Below are positions 60,889-64,000 of a stretch of DNA of 64,000 nucleotides, piece by piece. The position numbers and the translations under genes were made by a program. This DNA is from Streptomyces albospinus (GTDB lineage: Bacteria > Actinomycetota > Actinomycetes > Streptomycetales > Streptomycetaceae): positions 36,837 through 100,836 of the forward strand of contig NZ_BMRP01000001.1 in NCBI RefSeq assembly GCF_014648695.1, in the 5' to 3' direction. How positions within the stretch are numbered: position 1 is the first letter of the stretch; each line of letters opens with the position of its first letter. The notes below the pieces were generated by a model. That model was not told where the DNA came from and did not search any database. It saw nothing but the letters and a program-made list of their open reading frames with translations.

Positions 60889-60939
60889 GGGGGGCGGAGC
60901 GGGAAGCGGGACGCGAGCGGGGGACGTAGGCTGCCGCGC

Positions 60940-61368
60940 ATGACGACGGTGCGCGTAGTGGTGGGCGGAGCGGTGTGCGAGCGCGGGCGGCTGCTGGCTG
61001 CCCGGCGCAGTGCGCCGCCCGCACTGGCCGGCCGCTGGGAGCTGCCCGGCGGCAAGGTGGAGGACGGCGAGACGCCCGCACAGGCGCTGGTGCGGGAGCT
61101 GCGCGAGGAGCTGGGTGTGGAGGCCGCGCCCGAGGAGCGGATCCCGGGCGAGTGGGTGCTGCGGCCCGGCTATGTGCTCCAGGTGTGGACGGCCCGGCTG
61201 GTGTCCGGCCAGCCGCGCCCGCTGGAGGATCATGACGAGCTGCGCTGGCTGCTGCCCGGGGAGGAGCAGCAGGTCGACTGGCTGGACCAGGACCGCCCGG
61301 CCGTCGCCGAGGCGATGCGGCGGCTGGCCGCACGGGCCGCGTCGGGGATTCCCGGCGCGCGGCTGTAG
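60940..61368 (+). CDS. Nudix hydrolase (MutT-like)
   Basis: A 142-residue Nudix enzyme. The Nudix box spans about 37-59: GGKVEDGETPAQALVRELRE then ELGV, with the conserved glutamates in place. WELPGGKVE and RWLLPGEEQQVDWL agree with (8-oxo-)dGTP diphosphatases, which remove oxidised nucleotides. No metal-binding residue is missing. It is monocistronic by spacing. Confidence 0.92.
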   Translation: MTTVRVVVGGAVCERGRLLAARRSAPPALAGRWELPGGKVEDGETPAQALVRELREELGVEAAPEERIPGEWVLRPGYVLQVWTARLVSGQPRPLEDHDELRWLLPGEEQQVDWLDQDRPAVAEAMRRLAARAASGIPGARL

Positions 61369-61617
61369 CGCCCGGGGCCCGCCCTTGCGGTGGGCGCCCC
61401 CGGTGCTCGCGGGGCGCGTACGCCGCCCGCTGAGCTTCCGGTGTCCGCCCGCTCGCCGGGTGTGCGCCACGGCGCCGTATCGCCGCGGGATGTTCCATTT
61501 GTGCAACAGTGCGCGATTGCAGGCGATATTTGGGGTTCGATATCGGGTATGTCCTGATTGACCCCTTTCGGTGCGCGTGATGCCACTGGGGAACCCTCCG
61601 TCTGGGAAGTGATCGGC

Positions 61618-62070
61618 GTGAGCGACGGCGCAGCGGCAGAGGTCCCGGAACCCGTCTCCGCCGATGGCCGCAAGCGCGGCAGGGTATCCGGCGCATCGAG
61701 CGCCGAGTGGAGCTTTCCGGCCGACCCCGGCGCGGTCCGCACCGCGCGCACCATGGTCCGTCAGGTGCTCGACGACTGGGGGCTGAACGGCGCCGCCGAT
61801 GTCGCGGTGCTGCTGGTCAGCGAACTGGTCACCAACTCCCTGCGGTACGCCAGCGGGCCCATCGGCGTACGGATGGTGCTGCTCGGCGCCGGGGGGCTGC
61901 TCGTCGAGGTCTCCGATCCGCTGCCCGACCCGCCGCGGGAGCGCGCCACCACCCCGGATGACGAGGGGGGACGCGGTCTCCAGCTGGTGGCGTGCAGTTC
62001 GCGGCGCTGGGGGACACGGCGGGGAAAGACCGGTAAGACTGTGTGGTTCGAGCTGTCGGTGGCTGGTTAG
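61618..62070 (+). CDS. RsbW-like ATP-binding protein
   Basis: About 150 residues. The GTG after GGGAAGTGATCGGC is preferred over a TTG 20 codons earlier. The GHKL N box is LLVSELVTNSLRYASGPIG, followed by LVEVSDPLPDPP and EGGRGLQLVACSSRRWGTR (G2 box). Such proteins are anti-sigma or serine-kinase regulators. The next gene, a PAS-GAF-SpoIIE phosphatase, would be its natural opposing partner. Confidence 0.88.
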   Translation: MSDGAAAEVPEPVSADGRKRGRVSGASSAEWSFPADPGAVRTARTMVRQVLDDWGLNGAADVAVLLVSELVTNSLRYASGPIGVRMVLLGAGGLLVEVSDPLPDPPRERATTPDDEGGRGLQLVACSSRRWGTRRGKTGKTVWFELSVAG

Positions 62071-62232
62071 GAGTCAGGGGGAGTCCTGATCGTTGCCATT
62101 TCATCGACATTTTGTAGATGGGCTGCGATCGAGACTGTGCTGTGATCGTGAAGACCGTGTTCCGGATAGCCGAGGTGCTGGAATACTCGGCAGGTCCGGT
62201 CCGGGCACGATGAGCTGGAGGGGACGGGGCTC

Positions 62233-64000
62233 GTGAGCGAGAAGTCTTCTGGCGGGGCGCTACCCGCGCAGAGCGAGGGTCAGGGCGGTGCGGACGGCCC
62301 GGGCGACCCAGGCGGCCGTAGCCGTACGCGGGAGCCGCAGGGCCCGCCCGTATGGCAGAGCAGCCGGCCCGGATCGATCTACGACTACATCAGAGTCGCC
62401 TCGTTCTCGCTGGGCCCCGACGGGCGCATCGACCAGTGGAGCGAGCGGGCCGCGCAGATGCTGGGCATCCCCGCCCGGTACGCCATCGGCAAGGACCCCG
62501 TAGCGGCTTTCGTACCGGGCGAGTTGCGGGAGACCGGGCGCCGCAAGGTGTCCGAGATCCTCGACGGGCGGGAGTGGACCGGCCTGGTCCCCTACCGCCG
62601 GGACGCCGACGGCGACGGGGACGCCGACGGGCTCGCCGAGATCTATGTGATGCCGGCCGAGAACGAGCACGGCGAGCGCGGCGCGGTCTGCCTGGTCGTC
62701 GACGTACGGGCGCTGCGCGGCATCGAGACCGACCTGGCCGCCTCGCAGGCGGTCTTCGGTCAATCTCCCATGGGCTTCACCCTGTTCGGCACGGACCTGA
62801 AGCTGCTGCGGGTCAACGAGCGCTTCGCCACCGTCTTCGGCGGCCCGGCCGGCAGGTACCGCGGCTGCACCCCGCACGACTTCCTGCCGCGCCCCGAGGC
62901 CGAGCGGATGACCGCGGCACTGCGCCGCGTCCTGGAGACCGGGGAGCCGGTCACCGAGATGCAACTGGTGGGCATGGTGCCCGGCGACGAGGACCGCCGC
63001 CGCTGGTCGGTGTCGCTCTACCGGCTGCACGGCGCCAGCGGCCGTCCCATCGGCGTCGCCGCGCTCGCCTCCGACGTCACCGGCCGCCGCCGGGCCGAAC
63101 GCGAGGCCGCCAACGCCCGCCGCAACCTCGCGCTGCTCAACGAAGCCGGCGCCCGGATAGGCAACTCGCTCGACCTGGAGACCACCGCCCGCACCCTGCT
63201 GGACGTCGCCGTACCGCAGTTCTGCGACCTGGCGTCGGTGGATCTCTACCAGGGTCTGCTGGCCGGCGACGAGGCGCCGCCCGGGATGAGCGACGGCAGC
63301 GCGGAGCTGCGCCGGGTCGCCTTCGCCAGCGCGGTGTCCGACGCCCCGCTCGCCTCCACCACCTGCTGCGTCCCCGAGGACGGGCCCGGACCGGTCGCTG
63401 TCGGCGCGGTCCACCGCTACCCCTTCAACTCGCCCTGCGCAGGCGCCCTGCGGACCGCGCAGGCGCAGATCATCCCCGGCCGGGAGAGCGACGACGGGCC
63501 GGAGCTCGGCGCGGTGGTGCACTCCACCCTCGCCGTCCCGATGGTCGCCCGGGACACCATCGTCGGGCTGGTGCAGTTCTCCCGTACGAAGGGCAGTGAG
63601 CCGTTCGGCGAGCGCGACACGGCGCTCGCCGTCGAACTGGCCGCGCGCGCCGCGGTCTGCATCGACAACGCCCGCCTCTACCGCCGCGAACACGAACGCG
63701 CCCTGATCCTCCAGCGCAGCCTGCTGCCGCCCGGCGACCCGGAGGCGGCCGGCCTGGACATCGCCTGCCGCTACCTGCCCGGCACCACCGCCACCGAGGT
63801 CGGCGGCGACTGGTTCGACGTCATCGAACTCCCCGGCCACCGCACGGCGTTGGTGGTCGGCGACGTGATGGGGCGGGGGCTGCGCGCCGCCGTCGCCATG
63901 GGCGAACTCCGCACGGCCGTCCGGACGCTGGCGCTGCTGGACCTGGAGCCGGCCGAGGTGCTGGGGGCGCTGGACGAGATCGCCCGGGGGCTCGGCGGCA
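62233..64000 (+). CDS. PAS-GAF-SpoIIE phosphatase (partial)
   Basis: A 589-residue open portion running past the window. A GTG follows GGAGGGGACGGGGCTC. A PAS-like domain (FSLGPDGRIDQWSERAAQML, about 55-160) and a second PAS (about 165-285, SQAVFGQSPMGFTLFGTDLK) precede a GAF domain (about 300-480, ARIGNSLDLETTARTLLDVA). The SpoIIE/PP2C phosphatase begins LQRSLLPPGDPEAAGLDIAC, with metal-binding Asp residues in VGGDWFDVI and VVGDVMGRGL. It dephosphorylates anti-sigma antagonists in response to signals. Confidence 0.92.
   Translation, partial: MSEKSSGGALPAQSEGQGGADGPGDPGGRSRTREPQGPPVWQSSRPGSIYDYIRVASFSLGPDGRIDQWSERAAQMLGIPARYAIGKDPVAAFVPGELRETGRRKVSEILDGREWTGLVPYRRDADGDGDADGLAEIYVMPAENEHGERGAVCLVVDVRALRGIETDLAASQAVFGQSPMGFTLFGTDLKLLRVNERFATVFGGPAGRYRGCTPHDFLPRPEAERMTAALRRVLETGEPVTEMQLVGMVPGDEDRRRWSVSLYRLHGASGRPIGVAALASDVTGRRRAEREAANARRNLALLNEAGARIGNSLDLETTARTLLDVAVPQFCDLASVDLYQGLLAGDEAPPGMSDGSAELRRVAFASAVSDAPLASTTCCVPEDGPGPVAVGAVHRYPFNSPCAGALRTAQAQIIPGRESDDGPELGAVVHSTLAVPMVARDTIVGLVQFSRTKGSEPFGERDTALAVELAARAAVCIDNARLYRREHERALILQRSLLPPGDPEAAGLDIACRYLPGTTATEVGGDWFDVIELPGHRTALVVGDVMGRGLRAAVAMGELRTAVRTLALLDLEPAEVLGALDEIARGLGG

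Noticed and set aside
62260..63840. A 526-residue minus-strand frame and a 415-residue plus-strand frame in the last 1.7 kb
   Set aside because: They overlap the PAS-GAF-SpoIIE gene, whose reading frame carries all recognisable domains and runs off the window end.

Overview
The window looks like a high-GC actinobacterial chromosome, almost certainly Streptomyces: dense GC-rich coding sequence, many GTG and TTG starts, and Streptomyces-type families (GntR regulators, RsbW-like ATPases, SpoIIE phosphatases, XRE/TPR regulators). No organism label was available, so the genus is inferred.

About 1-28.9 kb is the right part of an integrated siphovirus prophage. Its late genes lie on the minus strand, read from terminase to tail: HNH nuclease, small terminase, large terminase, portal, MuF-type head protein, scaffold, major capsid, adaptor, stopper, neck protein, tail terminator, major tail protein, frameshifted tail chaperones, tape measure and distal tail protein. 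Lysis and tail-tip genes would lie left of the window. The large terminase has an in-frame TGA in its P-loop region, so the prophage may not be able to package DNA. A control region (14.3-16.8 kb) carries palindromes, a (GGCA)12 microsatellite, a promoter and operator-like sites. Rightward early genes (16.8-27.4 kb) are mostly small orphans and zinc ribbons, but include the ArdA anti-restriction protein, a C5 cytosine methyltransferase and an unusual HTH-dNMP kinase fusion. Excisionase and tyrosine integrase close the element. A 14-bp motif recurs 11 times in gaps between prophage genes, nearly always in the direction of transcription, often with a GC-rich hairpin between it and the next start codon.

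About 28.9-57.7 kb is an accessory region built from layers of related, partly decayed elements. It holds a standalone tail-sheath C-terminal domain, an ATPase/XRE/GNAT regulatory cluster, two divergent secreted paralogs beside an ABC transporter operon, a frameshifted nuclease-like gene, a second excisionase-integrase pair next to a tRNA-Arg 3' fragment, and an AAA ATPase-TPR-glycosyltransferase gene split by a stop codon. It also has fragments of transposase, NTPase, XRE/TPR, VWA, GNAT and winged-helix genes, and a WXG100-like/RHS toxin/immunity locus. Long repeats (about 270-445 bp), GC-rich repeats and three copies of an ungapped 85-bp element tie these layers together.

About 57.7-64 kb resembles ordinary chromosome: a GntR regulator, an APC permease, a SPOR-like small protein, a Nudix hydrolase, an RsbW-like ATPase and a PAS-GAF-SpoIIE phosphatase that runs off the window.
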